DNA from: CAVQRC01 sp963715045
Lineage (GTDB): Bacteria; Planctomycetota; Planctomycetia; Pirellulales; Lacipirellulaceae
Length of the DNA: 64,000 nucleotides
Reading direction: 5' to 3'
NCBI GenBank assembly: GCA_963715045.1
Contig: CAVQRC010000004.1
Location: forward strand, 806,001 to 870,000
The position numbers and the translations under genes were made by a program. Position 1 is the stretch's first letter. Each line of letters starts with the position of its first letter. This document shows, piece after piece, positions 1-8,791 of the stretch. The notes beneath the pieces were generated by a model. The model did not search any database, had not been told where the DNA came from, and worked only from the letters and a program-made list of their open reading frames with translations.

Positions 1-1170
1 TACAGTAATGAGCGCGAAAGTCGCGAGAATCGCCAGACTATCGAGCAATTCCGCCGCGAGGGAGAACTGGGAGCTTCGCTGAAACATCCCAATATCGTAC
101 CCATTCGCGAGGTCTATTCATCAGGACTCGTTCACTACATCGTCATGGAATTCGTTGAAGGTCGAAACCTTCGCGAACTGATGCGGATACGAAAGAGTTT
201 TGACGCGATCGAAGCGACTCGCCTGATCACCGACGTAGCCGCTGGCTTGGCTTATGCCTATGGCCAGGGCGTGACGCATCGGGATATCAAGCCGTCCAAC
301 GTGCTTGTATCGAGCGATGGTCAGGGCAAATTGGTCGATTTCGGACTCGCAGGAACCGGTGGCGACGACGAATCGCTGGACAAGAGTGCGAATCCGCGGA
401 CGATCGATTATGCCGGCCTGGAACGATCAACATCGGTGAAAAAGGACGACATCCGCAGCGACATTTTTTTCGTCGGCTGCATGTACTATCAACTGCTGAC
501 CGGAAAGCCGGCGATCATCGAAACACGGGATCGAATGCAGCGTCTCAGTAAGTCGCGTTATCAGGACATCCCACCGATTCTGGATGTCAATTCCAACATT
601 CCCTATCCGCTGGCAATGATTGTCAACAAAGCGATCGAGTTCGATCCTGAGCGGCGTTATCAGACGCCCGGAGAAATGCTCACCGAATTGAAGCTGGTTG
701 CGAAGCGTCTGGAGAGCGGTGAAGCGAGTGAAAATGTCACCCCGGACGATCGACCGCGACTAGAAGGACAGAGTGAGAACGGCGAACCTCGACCGTTAAT
801 GGTGGTTGAATCGGACGTCAAAATGCAAAATCTGTTTCGTGATCTCTTGAAACGAAATGGCTACCGCGTGCTTGTGACGAGTGATCCGCATCGGGCTGCG
901 GAGCGATTTCAGAGCGACCCTCTGGCCGCCGAGCTGGTAATTTTCAGCACCGGCACGATCGGGGAGGACGCTTTGGAGACGTTCAACGAGTTTGGGGAGC
1001 ATCCTGCGACTCGGCAGCTCCCCTGCGTGCTGTTGCTCGGAGAGCAGCATCGACAGTGGAGTCAGCGGGCGGTGACCGCGAGGCATCGCGTCGTGGCTCA
1101 TATGCCGATCAAGCTCCGCCAACTCCGTCAACTCTTGATCCAGTTGTTGCGAGTCGAGTCCGCGACCTAG
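1..1170 (+). CDS. Serine/threonine protein kinase with C-terminal degenerate receiver domain (5' truncated by window)
   Basis: The reading frame is open from base 1, so the start lies upstream of the window. The visible part begins inside the kinase N-lobe (LKHPNIVPIREVY). It has the catalytic loop HRDIKPSNVLV, the DFG motif in LVDFGLAG, and DIRSDIF of helix F. The usual APE at the end of the activation loop is replaced by GLERS. After a linker comes a receiver-like fold (PLMVVESDVKMQNLFRDLL). It has Ser/Thr where the phospho-accepting Asp should be (LVIFSTGT) and PIK instead of the usual KP near the end, so it is probably not phosphorylated. This is a Hanks-type kinase of the planctomycete kind. 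Its substrate is unknown. Confidence 0.9.
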   Translation, partial: YSNERESRENRQTIEQFRREGELGASLKHPNIVPIREVYSSGLVHYIVMEFVEGRNLRELMRIRKSFDAIEATRLITDVAAGLAYAYGQGVTHRDIKPSNVLVSSDGQGKLVDFGLAGTGGDDESLDKSANPRTIDYAGLERSTSVKKDDIRSDIFFVGCMYYQLLTGKPAIIETRDRMQRLSKSRYQDIPPILDVNSNIPYPLAMIVNKAIEFDPERRYQTPGEMLTELKLVAKRLESGEASENVTPDDRPRLEGQSENGEPRPLMVVESDVKMQNLFRDLLKRNGYRVLVTSDPHRAAERFQSDPLAAELVIFSTGTIGEDALETFNEFGEHPATRQLPCVLLLGEQHRQWSQRAVTARHRVVAHMPIKLRQLRQLLIQLLRVESAT

Positions 1171-1435
1171 CTGTGCGAGGGCTTCGAGACTGGTCGATCC
1201 AGACGACCGTTCTGCCACGGCATCCTTAGCCATGTACAAGCAGAGGAAAGGGGCCTTATTGAACCAACGGGAGATCTTCTACCGCCCTCTGGCGAGATTT
1301 CCCCCGCGGCTTCCTTTGCAACGCGGCGCAGACGGGTATAGTTAATCTGTGTCATGCCAAAGCGCCTGGGGAGGGGCTAGCGGTCCTGACTCGTCAAATC
1401 TTGTTTCCCAGAGTCTTCTGCAGTGGGGGGGCGTG

Positions 1436-2455
1436 ATGGCTCGAGTCCATCATTCACATTTCCGAGCTTTCACTCTCGTTGAATTGCTCGTAGTGATTGC
1501 CATCATCGGAATTCTCGTGTCACTGTTGTTGCCAGCCGTGCAGCAGGCCCGAGAGGCGGCGCGACGCTCGTCCTGCCAAAACAACGTCAAGCAGCTGGCC
1601 ATTGGCTTAAGCCTGTTCGAAGCTGCTCAGGGGCAACTCCCTCCCGGTGGAACGAATCAGCTCGTCGCCCAGGGACGCTCGGTCTACTTCCAGGGCGGCA
1701 CTCAGTTCAGCTGGATCGTGCTGATCGCGCCCTACATCGAGGAGACCGCGGTGGCCGATTCGATCAACTTCGACGAGAGCCTGTTTGAGCAGAACGCGAT
1801 TCTTGAGTCGCAGCCGACGGTGCTCATGTGCCCAAGCGAAAGTCCCGTGGGGCGATTTTTTGAGGACGCCAGCCTGACCAACGGAAGACGCTACGCGAAG
1901 GGGAATTACGCCGCGTATGTGAGCCCGGTACACGCCGAATTGAACCCCATTTTTCCGGGTGCGCTCGTGACCGCCGGGCAGCCGCTGCAACGCATCGTCG
2001 ACGGCGTTTCGAATACGATCGCAATTGCCGAGATTCGTACGCGTGATCACCCGCAAGACATGCGGGGTGCCTGGATGATCGGCTGGGCGGGATCCACCCA
2101 GCTTGCTTTTGATATGCACCACTGCGGTCAAACGCAGTTGTCAGGTACGTACTACGAGTCTTACTGCGGTAACGAAGTGAGCCTTGGCCACACGCAACTG
2201 CCCAACAACGAGCGATCGATCTCGGATGTGTTGCAGATATGCCCCGAGTTCGCTCAAGCACAGCTTGAAGGAATGCCCTGTGCGGCGAGAGAGGACGCCG
2301 GATTCTGGTCGGCGGCTCCCCGCAGCCTGCATCCTGGTGGCGTTCACGTCTCGAGGTTGGATGGTTCCGTGGATTTCCTCGACAACAATATCAACGAGTT
2401 CGTGATGGCTTATCTCGTATCGGTGAACGATCAGCAGGTCATCACTGAACCGTAG
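1436..2455 (+). CDS. DUF1559 domain protein with prepilin-type N-terminal methylation motif
   Basis: The N-terminus carries the type IV prepilin signal FTLVELLVVIAIIGILVSLLLPAVQQ, cleaved before Phe, followed by REAARRSSCQNNVKQLAIGL as in planctomycete DUF1559 proteins. The C-terminal part has the family's HPGGVHVSRLDGSVDFL block. The longest frame opens at 1349, but those extra residues do not look like a prepilin leader. The ATG at 1436, giving a short basic leader, is preferred. Such proteins are presumably processed by prepilin peptidase and exported. Their exact role is not known, and planctomycete genomes carry many copies. Confidence 0.9.
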   Translation: MARVHHSHFRAFTLVELLVVIAIIGILVSLLLPAVQQAREAARRSSCQNNVKQLAIGLSLFEAAQGQLPPGGTNQLVAQGRSVYFQGGTQFSWIVLIAPYIEETAVADSINFDESLFEQNAILESQPTVLMCPSESPVGRFFEDASLTNGRRYAKGNYAAYVSPVHAELNPIFPGALVTAGQPLQRIVDGVSNTIAIAEIRTRDHPQDMRGAWMIGWAGSTQLAFDMHHCGQTQLSGTYYESYCGNEVSLGHTQLPNNERSISDVLQICPEFAQAQLEGMPCAAREDAGFWSAAPRSLHPGGVHVSRLDGSVDFLDNNINEFVMAYLVSVNDQQVITEP

Positions 2456-2512
2456 GTGGCTTGCAATTTCGTAGGGACGGGTGGGACGACATATCCGCTG
2501 AGGATCAATATC

Positions 2513-2914
2513 GTGAAACAGGGTACGGTCGCCCTCGCAGTTTTCGGTCTCGGAGTTGTACTCGTAGTGGTGTCGTTCGTGTGGCCCGCCCTGGGTACCT
2601 CGGCTTCTGGTTGGACCGAACAAGATGGGCAGAATTTCGAGGAAGTCAAGCTGAAGCGAAATCAGCTCCATTACAAGGTCAGTGGGAGCGGCCGCGGAGA
2701 AGTGATTCACGGTGCCCAGACTGCCGGCGGTGATGCGTTGGTCGCAGCGCGCAAGGAGTACGAGCAGGTCGACCAGGAGTACAATCGCTTGCAGGAGCGA
2801 TTGAATTCCGCGAAGGATCGACCACACGCCTGGGCCACAATCTTCAAGTGGAGCGGAATCACTCTGGCGGTTGTCGGGGCCGTGCTCCTGGCCTCGCAAA
2901 GCGGAGGCGACTGA
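2513..2914 (+). CDS. Small two-TM membrane protein, unrecognised
   Basis: I do not recognise the family. The protein has a hydrophobic segment right after the start (TVALAVFGLGVVLVVVSF), a charged middle with a probable short coiled coil (ARKEYEQVDQEYNRLQERL), and a second hydrophobic segment near the C-terminus (ITLAVVGAVLLASQ). The GTG at 2513 is chosen because GAGG lies about nine bases upstream and the membrane segment then starts at the N-terminus. An alternative GTG at 2456 directly follows the DUF1559 stop. It lies downstream of, and is probably co-transcribed with, the DUF1559 gene. Confidence 0.55.
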   Translation: MKQGTVALAVFGLGVVLVVVSFVWPALGTSASGWTEQDGQNFEEVKLKRNQLHYKVSGSGRGEVIHGAQTAGGDALVAARKEYEQVDQEYNRLQERLNSAKDRPHAWATIFKWSGITLAVVGAVLLASQSGGD

Positions 2915-2927
2915 CGTCCGCTGATCG

Positions 2928-3374
2928 CTAGCCGCGATCCTGCTCCAGTCGCTTGATCTTATCCAGTCGTCGTTCGTGACGACCCGCCTCGAATTCCGTC
3001 GTCAGCCAGGTTTCCACGATTCGTTCTGCGGTTCGAGGACTCAGCATATCTCCGGAAAGGCAGAGAACATTCAGGTTGTTGTGCCGGCGACTCAGTTCGG
3101 CCGTGACCTCGTCACCGCAGGGAGCTGCTCGAACTCCTGGGTACTTGTTGGCCGCGATGCACATCCCGACTCCTGTGCCGCAAATCAGGATTCCGCGTTC
3201 GGCATCACCGCGACTGATCTGCTCCGCGACAAGAGCCGCGAAGTCGGGGTAATCGACGCTTTCGGTGGAGTCGGTGCCCAGATTGGCGACCTCATGGTTC
3301 ATGCTGTGCAGGAGCGCGACGATTTTTTCCTTGAGTTGGTGTCCGCGATGATCGTTCGCGATGGCGATCCGCAT
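2928..3374 (-). CDS. rpiB: Ribose-5-phosphate isomerase B
   Basis: The protein interconverts ribose-5-phosphate and ribulose-5-phosphate in the pentose phosphate pathway (RpiB/LacAB family). The start MRIAIANDHRGHQLK carries the phosphate-binding D-H pair. The motif GILICGTGVGMCIAANK contains the active-site Cys. The basic tail (HERRLDKIKRLEQ) and the length of 148 residues are typical. It lies 25 bases downstream of the Sua5-phosphatase fusion on the same strand. This resembles the Bacillus ywlC-ywlE-ywlF order, in which ywlF is rpiB. Confidence 0.93.
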   Translation of the reverse strand: MRIAIANDHRGHQLKEKIVALLHSMNHEVANLGTDSTESVDYPDFAALVAEQISRGDAERGILICGTGVGMCIAANKYPGVRAAPCGDEVTAELSRRHNNLNVLCLSGDMLSPRTAERIVETWLTTEFEAGRHERRLDKIKRLEQDRG

Positions 3375-3399
3375 AACTCATGTTCCCTTCTCTGTTCGA

Positions 3400-4524
3400 C
3401 TATCCAGGGAAATCCACCATGCGGGCGTCGATCGCAGATTCGATCTCGCGGGCACATGCTCGATAGACTTCACGCGATCCGCCAATCGGGTCCGCGATGT
3501 CGGTCTCGTCAGTACGGAGCAGGAGAGTCCGGCTCGCAGCGTCTGGCCAGCGGCTCAACAACGCGGCACGGTGGCCACGCGTCATGGTGAGTATCAGGTC
3601 GGCGTGACGGACAAGCGTGTCGGAAACTGGTTGCGAAACGTGACCATTGAGATCAACGCCCATTTCTCGCATGACTTCGACACTTTCGACGCTGGGCCGC
3701 GAACCGCCTCCTGCGGCGATACCAGCCGACAAGACAATTACGCCCCGTTCTTGAAGGTCCTCCTCGTTGCAATTCAAGCGTTTGGCAAGCTTCCTCCTGA
3801 GCAGCGCTTCGGCCATCGGACTGCGACAAGTATTGCCCGTGCAAACAGCGAGTACCATGTATGTGGCGAGTCGGCTGAGAGTCGATTCGGCTACAACACC
3901 AGGGCGAAGTATCTTCATTTCGTCTTCGACGACGTGGACCACAGTCGAAGGCTCCCCGTAGCGCGAAGGGCCGTCGTCGAAAATGACCGCGATCTGTTCG
4001 GCAACGGTTCGATCCAACTGGGACAGATCGACCGCATCGGGCTCTCCGCTTCGGTTCGCACTGGTGAGCAGCAATGGGCCGAGGGTCATCTGCATGATTT
4101 CGTGTACGAGCCAGTGGGCGGGAACGCGCAGGCCAATCGTACCTTCGGGAGCAACGACTCGTTGGACGCTGGCAGGAAGGCGGCTTACCAGGCTTTCGTC
4201 ACGTGGGCCCATGGGTACGACCAATGTGACTGGGCCAGGCCAGCACCGTCGAGCCAGTCGCCGAGCGAGCGGTGACATTCTCGGCGCGTGATCAAGCGCT
4301 TCCAAATCGCTGCGAATCGCCAGGGTAATGGGCACTTTCGACGATCGCCCCTTGGCCTCGAGAAGTGCTTCCAGAGCCTCCTCGTGCATCGCACTGGCGG
4401 CCAGACCGTATACCGTCTCGGTCGGAATGGCGATGACTTTTCCCGCAGCGAGTGCCTCGACGCCACGATGCACCAAGTCGCGCCGATCTTCGGCCGAGCG
4501 GACGTCGAGTGTCAATGGTGGCAT
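3400..4524 (-). CDS. Fusion: Sua5/YrdC threonylcarbamoyl-AMP synthase + low-molecular-weight phosphatase (YwlE-like)
   Basis: Residues about 1-200 are a YrdC/Sua5 domain (VIAIPTETVYGLAASA, KGRSSKVPITL), which makes threonylcarbamoyl-AMP for t6A37 of tRNA. From about residue 220 there is a low-molecular-weight phosphatase with the P-loop CTGNTCRS (C-x5-R-S) and the general-acid Asp in ETDIADP. The residue before the second Cys of the loop is Thr, as in B. subtilis YwlE, where this Thr directs specificity to phosphoarginine. Tyrosine phosphatases usually have Ile there. The start at 4524 (MPPLTLDVRS) is preferred over 4596, whose extra residues do not fit either family. Arginine phosphatase activity is inferred. 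Confidence 0.88.
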   Translation of the reverse strand: MPPLTLDVRSAEDRRDLVHRGVEALAAGKVIAIPTETVYGLAASAMHEEALEALLEAKGRSSKVPITLAIRSDLEALDHAPRMSPLARRLARRCWPGPVTLVVPMGPRDESLVSRLPASVQRVVAPEGTIGLRVPAHWLVHEIMQMTLGPLLLTSANRSGEPDAVDLSQLDRTVAEQIAVIFDDGPSRYGEPSTVVHVVEDEMKILRPGVVAESTLSRLATYMVLAVCTGNTCRSPMAEALLRRKLAKRLNCNEEDLQERGVIVLSAGIAAGGGSRPSVESVEVMREMGVDLNGHVSQPVSDTLVRHADLILTMTRGHRAALLSRWPDAASRTLLLRTDETDIADPIGGSREVYRACAREIESAIDARMVDFPG

Positions 4525-4739
4525 AAAAATAAGTGGATGAACGCGGGGAGCAGTCTCGCGAGAGATACCCCAGAAGGGCTCCGTGGCGACTGCCAACTAT
4601 AACGCCGCCGCCGCGGCCCGGTCAAGCGTCGAGGACGCTGCCTATGGGGGCCTAAGTTGTTTGCCGGATGCGTGTTGCGTTCGAGTTCAAGGCGTCGCGC
4701 GGTTGCCTTTTCAGGAGGCAACGGCGACGATGGATCGAC

Positions 4740-5684
4740 ATGTCCAGTACCGGCTTTCCGAGTATTCGAATCTTGATCCTGGTCGCCGTCGCATCAACGA
4801 CCGGCTGCATTCGCGAAACGGGTGCGCCCGCAACGTCGGGAAACGTCGAGGCGGTATGGGGTCGCAAGGGGATTTCTCCTGGGAGGTTTCAGAAGCCTCG
4901 GGCGATCGCCATCGATCAAGACGATCAGCTTTACATTGTCGACATGACGGCCCGGATACAGGTTTTTACTGCCGACGGCCAGTTCCTCCGAAGTTGGAAG
5001 ACGCCAACATCGGCTAACGGCCGCCCGACCGGACTTACGGTGACCAACGCAGGTCGTTTGCTGGTCGCCGACACGCATTACTTCCGCGTGCTTAGCTACA
5101 CCTTGGACGGCAAGCTGATCCCGTCAGAAACGCTCGGTGGGAGCAACGGACACGAACCGGGGGAGTTCGGGTTCGTGACCGATGCCCTTCGCGATTCTGC
5201 GGGAAACCTGTTTGTATCGGAGTACGGCGACTACCCACGAATCCAGAAATTCAGCCCCGAGGGTGCCTTTTTGCTTCAATGGGGCAGCTTTGGCGAAGAA
5301 CCTGGACAGTTTCGCAGGCCTCAGAATCTGGCTTTGGACCATCTCGATCAGGTCTGGGTGGCCGACGCGTGTAACCATCGGATCCAGATTTTCGACAATC
5401 AGGGTCGTTTCATTCGGATGTTCGGTGGTCGAGGAGACGGAGTCGGGGAGTTGTACTATCCTTATGACTTGGTTCTGGACGAAGAAGGGCATGTTTTCGT
5501 GTGTGAGTATGGAAATCATCGCATACAGAAATTCGCCATCGACGGACGCCCGATCGCAGTCTGGGGTAGTCAGGGGCGAGGGGAGGGTGAGCTGTTCAAT
5601 CCCTGGGCAATTGTCCGGGATACCCATGGCTGCCTGCATGTGCTGGATTCGAATAACCATCGTGTCCAGCGGGTGCGGTTGTAG
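4740..5684 (+). CDS. NHL-repeat lipoprotein (six-bladed beta-propeller)
   Basis: The N-terminus from 4740 is MSSTGFPSIRILILVAVASTTGC, a lipoprotein-type signal with Cys after a short hydrophobic stretch. The body is a series of NHL repeats: GRKGISPGRFQKPRAIAID, GSFGEEPGQFRRPQNLALD, GGRGDGVGELYYPYDLVLD and GSQGRGEGELFNPWAIVRD. Each is followed by a strand such as VWVADACNHRIQIF, which predicts a beta-propeller outside the cytoplasmic membrane. It sits 21 bases before the VWA membrane protein at 5706 on the same strand, so it probably belongs to that operon. Its binding partner is unknown. Confidence 0.85.
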   Translation: MSSTGFPSIRILILVAVASTTGCIRETGAPATSGNVEAVWGRKGISPGRFQKPRAIAIDQDDQLYIVDMTARIQVFTADGQFLRSWKTPTSANGRPTGLTVTNAGRLLVADTHYFRVLSYTLDGKLIPSETLGGSNGHEPGEFGFVTDALRDSAGNLFVSEYGDYPRIQKFSPEGAFLLQWGSFGEEPGQFRRPQNLALDHLDQVWVADACNHRIQIFDNQGRFIRMFGGRGDGVGELYYPYDLVLDEEGHVFVCEYGNHRIQKFAIDGRPIAVWGSQGRGEGELFNPWAIVRDTHGCLHVLDSNNHRVQRVRL

Positions 5685-5705
5685 TTAGTCGTCAGCGAGC
5701 CAGCG

Positions 5706-8700
5706 ATGCCCGATATTTTCCTCGATCGCCTACTGCCGGCCGATCTGCCGTGGCTGATCATTCTCCCGCTCCTGGTCGCAACAGCCGCCGGGCTCTGGGC
5801 GACGAGTCGTAAGAGCCTGGCCGGGCTCGGCAAGATGCGGCGGCTCATTGCATTGGGCCTGCGGATTTGCGTGGCTTCGCTGATCATTTGCGCGCTATCG
5901 GGTGTGAAGTACCAGCTTCGCACCGACCGCATGACGGTCATTTTCCTCCTGGATCAATCGCTCAGCGTTCCGCTCCCACAGCGGCAAGCGATGATCAGTT
6001 ATGTGAATGCATCGATCAAGAGACATCGACGCGACGAACAGGATGACCGGACCGGGGTCATCGTATTCGGGCGAGACGCGGCTGTCGAAGTACCGCCAGT
6101 TGATTTCGACGTCGAGCTTCCCACTCAGATTGAAACGTTTCTCGATCAGGAGTTCACGGATCTGGCGGGGGCTATGCGTCGAGCGATGGCTTTGTTAACC
6201 GGTGATTCGGCAAATCGGATCGTGATCATCACCGATGGCAATGAGAATCTGGGCGATGCTCTCCGCCAGGCGCGGGCAATGACCGACTCGGGTATCAGCA
6301 TCGATGTGATTCCGGTGCCATTAGCGGCTCGCACAGAGGTTTCGGTAGAAAAAGTTGCGATCCCTGCCGACGTCAGAAAGGATCAGCCGTTCGATCTCCG
6401 AGTCGTGCTGAACGCCGAAGCGGCCAGTCGTGAGAGCGGTATGCCAGTCAGGGGAAAGCTGCGGGTGACGCAGCAGGGCTCTGGCGGCGAAGTCACGATC
6501 GAAAACCAGATTGAGCTGACGCCGCCGGGGAAACGCGTGTTCGTAGTTCCCCAGACCATCACTCAGGCCGATTTTTACCGTTACACGGCTGAATTCATTC
6601 CAGATGATCCGACCGATGACGGCACGGACCGCAACAATCGTGCCCAGACGTTTACCCACGTGCGGGGCAGGGGGATCGTGCTGCTGATCGAGAACGCCGA
6701 AAGCATTGGCCGGTTCGACAAGTTGTCCAACAGCCTGCGGACTGAGGGTCTCGAGGTCGAAGTACAGCCAACCAGTCGACTCTTTTCATCCCTTCCGGAG
6801 TTGCAGCGGTATGACGCAGTGATCCTCGCGAACGTGCCGCGGGCCGGAGGCGACCAGGCAACCGCCCAGTTTTCTGATCAGCAAATCGAGATGCTGGTCC
6901 GAAACACGCAATTGGGGTGCGGTCTGATCATGATCGGAGGGCCCGACAGTTTCGGGGCCGGGGGCTGGACCGGGACCGGAATCGAGAAGGCGATGCCGGT
7001 CAACTTCGAGATCAAGAGTAAGAAGGTCAGAGCGGTGGGAGCCCTGGTTCTCACGATGCACGCGGGTGAGATGCCGCGGGCAAACTTCTGGCAAAGGCGG
7101 ATTGCCCGCGAGGCGATCAAGGCCCTTGGATATCAAGATTGGTGTGGAATTGTGCAATGGAGTGGCAGCGAGTCCTGGATGTGGAATCAAGCCGATGGCA
7201 TGTGGCAGGTCGGGCCGCAAAGGAATGCGATGCTGGCCCGTGTTGACCGCATGCAAATTGGAGACATGCCCTCCTTCGATCCCTCCATGCAAATGGCAGC
7301 CGCCGCTTTCAGCCGCCTGGATAACGATCCCAATGCCAAACCGGCGGTCAAGCACATGATTATCATCAGCGATGGCGATCCCGATCCACCAACTCCGGCG
7401 ACGATGTCCCAACTTCAGAATCTCGGTGTCAAGGTTACCACCGTGGCGGTACCCTCGCACGGTACGACTGGCAGCCAGATGATGCAGGACATCGCCAACA
7501 AAACGGGGGGTAAGTACTACGAGATTCTCAGTGGGAACGCGCTGCCGAGAATCTACCAGAAGGAAGTGCGTCGAGTTGCCCAGTCCTTGCTCTACGAGCC
7601 GGGTCGAGATCTGTTTTTGCAACAGGTGATGCCTCACGAAATGCTCAAAGGCATCGATTCGTTCCCTCCGATCCGGGGGTTTGTGATGACGACCGTCAAG
7701 GATGGCCCGCTTCCGGAAGTCGTGCTGCGGTCACCCGAGCCTGGCGACGATCGCAATGCGACGATCCTGGCGGGCTGGACCTACGGTGCCGGCAAGGCGG
7801 TTGCAATTACGACTGACGGCGGAGAGCAATGGGCGAACGCCTGGACGGCGTGGGAGAATTACGATCGGTTCTACAGCCAGGTGGTACGGTGGGCGATGCG
7901 ACCCCTGGGTGACACGGGCGATTTCTCAGTTTCGACCGATGTGAGAGATGGTAAAGCCCGCGTGATTGTGACCGATTTGGGCGACGAGTTCGTCAACAAT
8001 CGAAGCATGAATGGTTACGTTGTCGCCCCCAATATGGAGATTGAACCGCTGCGAATCGAACAGGTCGCGCCGGGCAGATACGTTGCCGAATTCCCCACCG
8101 ATCAACCAGGTAGCTATTCCATTTCCCTGCAACCCGAGGCCGGTGCGGGACACATCCTGACCGGCGTCAGCGTCGGGTATTCCGACGAGTATCGGGATCG
8201 CACGACAAATACACCGCTGCTCGAGGCAATCGCCGAGTTACCCGCCAATGGCAACCAGCCCGGCTTAATTGCTGAAGCAGGTTTGACGGGAGAAAACCCT
8301 CTGGGATCGGTCGAGGAAGTCGATCCGTTTCGTCGCGACTTACCGCCGGCCGAGGCCAGTCGCGACGTTTGGCCGATACTCGTGTTTCTCGCGAGTTGCC
8401 TGTTCTTCGGCGATATCTTTGTTCGCCGCGTGCAGGTCGGCTTCGAGTGGCTGCCACCGCTCGCGACGCGGTTTCTCCGCCGTCGTGCCTCGACGCCGCC
8501 TCCGGCCGAAACGCTGGGCCGGCTCAGAAGTCGCAAAGCAGAGGTGTCTGCGGATCTCGCCCAACGCCGCTCTGCGGCTACCAGATTCGAGAGCCTGCCC
8601 GACGAGGCCATACCTCACGCATCCCTCCCGGCGGTTGACGAGGCGAAAGACACGTCCCGGTCCGGCCCGCCGGGATCGAAATCCGATACCGAGCAGGATG

Positions 8701-8768
8701 ACGCTGAGAGCTACACCTCGCGACTGTTGAAAGCCAAACAGCAAGTTTGGAAGGATCGGGAGCAATAA
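5706..8768 (+). CDS. Large VWA-domain membrane protein with glutamine-amidotransferase-like domain
   Basis: The protein has 1020 residues. Two TM helices lie near the N-terminus (LIILPLLVATAAGLWA and the segment around ICVASLIICALSG). A VWA domain follows, with the MIDAS-type start VIFLLDQSLSVP and IVIITDGNENLGDAL. The middle region (GIVLLIENAE to GGPDSFGAGG) resembles the class I glutamine-amidotransferase-like fold found in such proteins. It is followed by a second VWA-like region ending in MIIISDGDPD. A C-terminal TM helix (WPILVFLASCLFFGDIFV) precedes a basic, probably cytoplasmic tail. The organisation matches planctomycete proteins encoded with MoxR/DUF58 genes, thought to assemble or regulate envelope complexes. 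Confidence 0.88.
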   Translation: MPDIFLDRLLPADLPWLIILPLLVATAAGLWATSRKSLAGLGKMRRLIALGLRICVASLIICALSGVKYQLRTDRMTVIFLLDQSLSVPLPQRQAMISYVNASIKRHRRDEQDDRTGVIVFGRDAAVEVPPVDFDVELPTQIETFLDQEFTDLAGAMRRAMALLTGDSANRIVIITDGNENLGDALRQARAMTDSGISIDVIPVPLAARTEVSVEKVAIPADVRKDQPFDLRVVLNAEAASRESGMPVRGKLRVTQQGSGGEVTIENQIELTPPGKRVFVVPQTITQADFYRYTAEFIPDDPTDDGTDRNNRAQTFTHVRGRGIVLLIENAESIGRFDKLSNSLRTEGLEVEVQPTSRLFSSLPELQRYDAVILANVPRAGGDQATAQFSDQQIEMLVRNTQLGCGLIMIGGPDSFGAGGWTGTGIEKAMPVNFEIKSKKVRAVGALVLTMHAGEMPRANFWQRRIAREAIKALGYQDWCGIVQWSGSESWMWNQADGMWQVGPQRNAMLARVDRMQIGDMPSFDPSMQMAAAAFSRLDNDPNAKPAVKHMIIISDGDPDPPTPATMSQLQNLGVKVTTVAVPSHGTTGSQMMQDIANKTGGKYYEILSGNALPRIYQKEVRRVAQSLLYEPGRDLFLQQVMPHEMLKGIDSFPPIRGFVMTTVKDGPLPEVVLRSPEPGDDRNATILAGWTYGAGKAVAITTDGGEQWANAWTAWENYDRFYSQVVRWAMRPLGDTGDFSVSTDVRDGKARVIVTDLGDEFVNNRSMNGYVVAPNMEIEPLRIEQVAPGRYVAEFPTDQPGSYSISLQPEAGAGHILTGVSVGYSDEYRDRTTNTPLLEAIAELPANGNQPGLIAEAGLTGENPLGSVEEVDPFRRDLPPAEASRDVWPILVFLASCLFFGDIFVRRVQVGFEWLPPLATRFLRRRASTPPPAETLGRLRSRKAEVSADLAQRRSAATRFESLPDEAIPHASLPAVDEAKDTSRSGPPGSKSDTEQDDAESYTSRLLKAKQQVWKDREQ

Positions 8769-8791
8769 CGCCACGAAGGGGGCGATCACTT

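Noticed and set aside
796..1239. Minus-strand ORFs opposite the kinase and similar long antisense frames (for example 11050-12390, 39519-40844, 44300-45907, 47975-49351)
   Set aside because: They lie antisense to clearly coded proteins and show no family motifs. High GC keeps these frames open.
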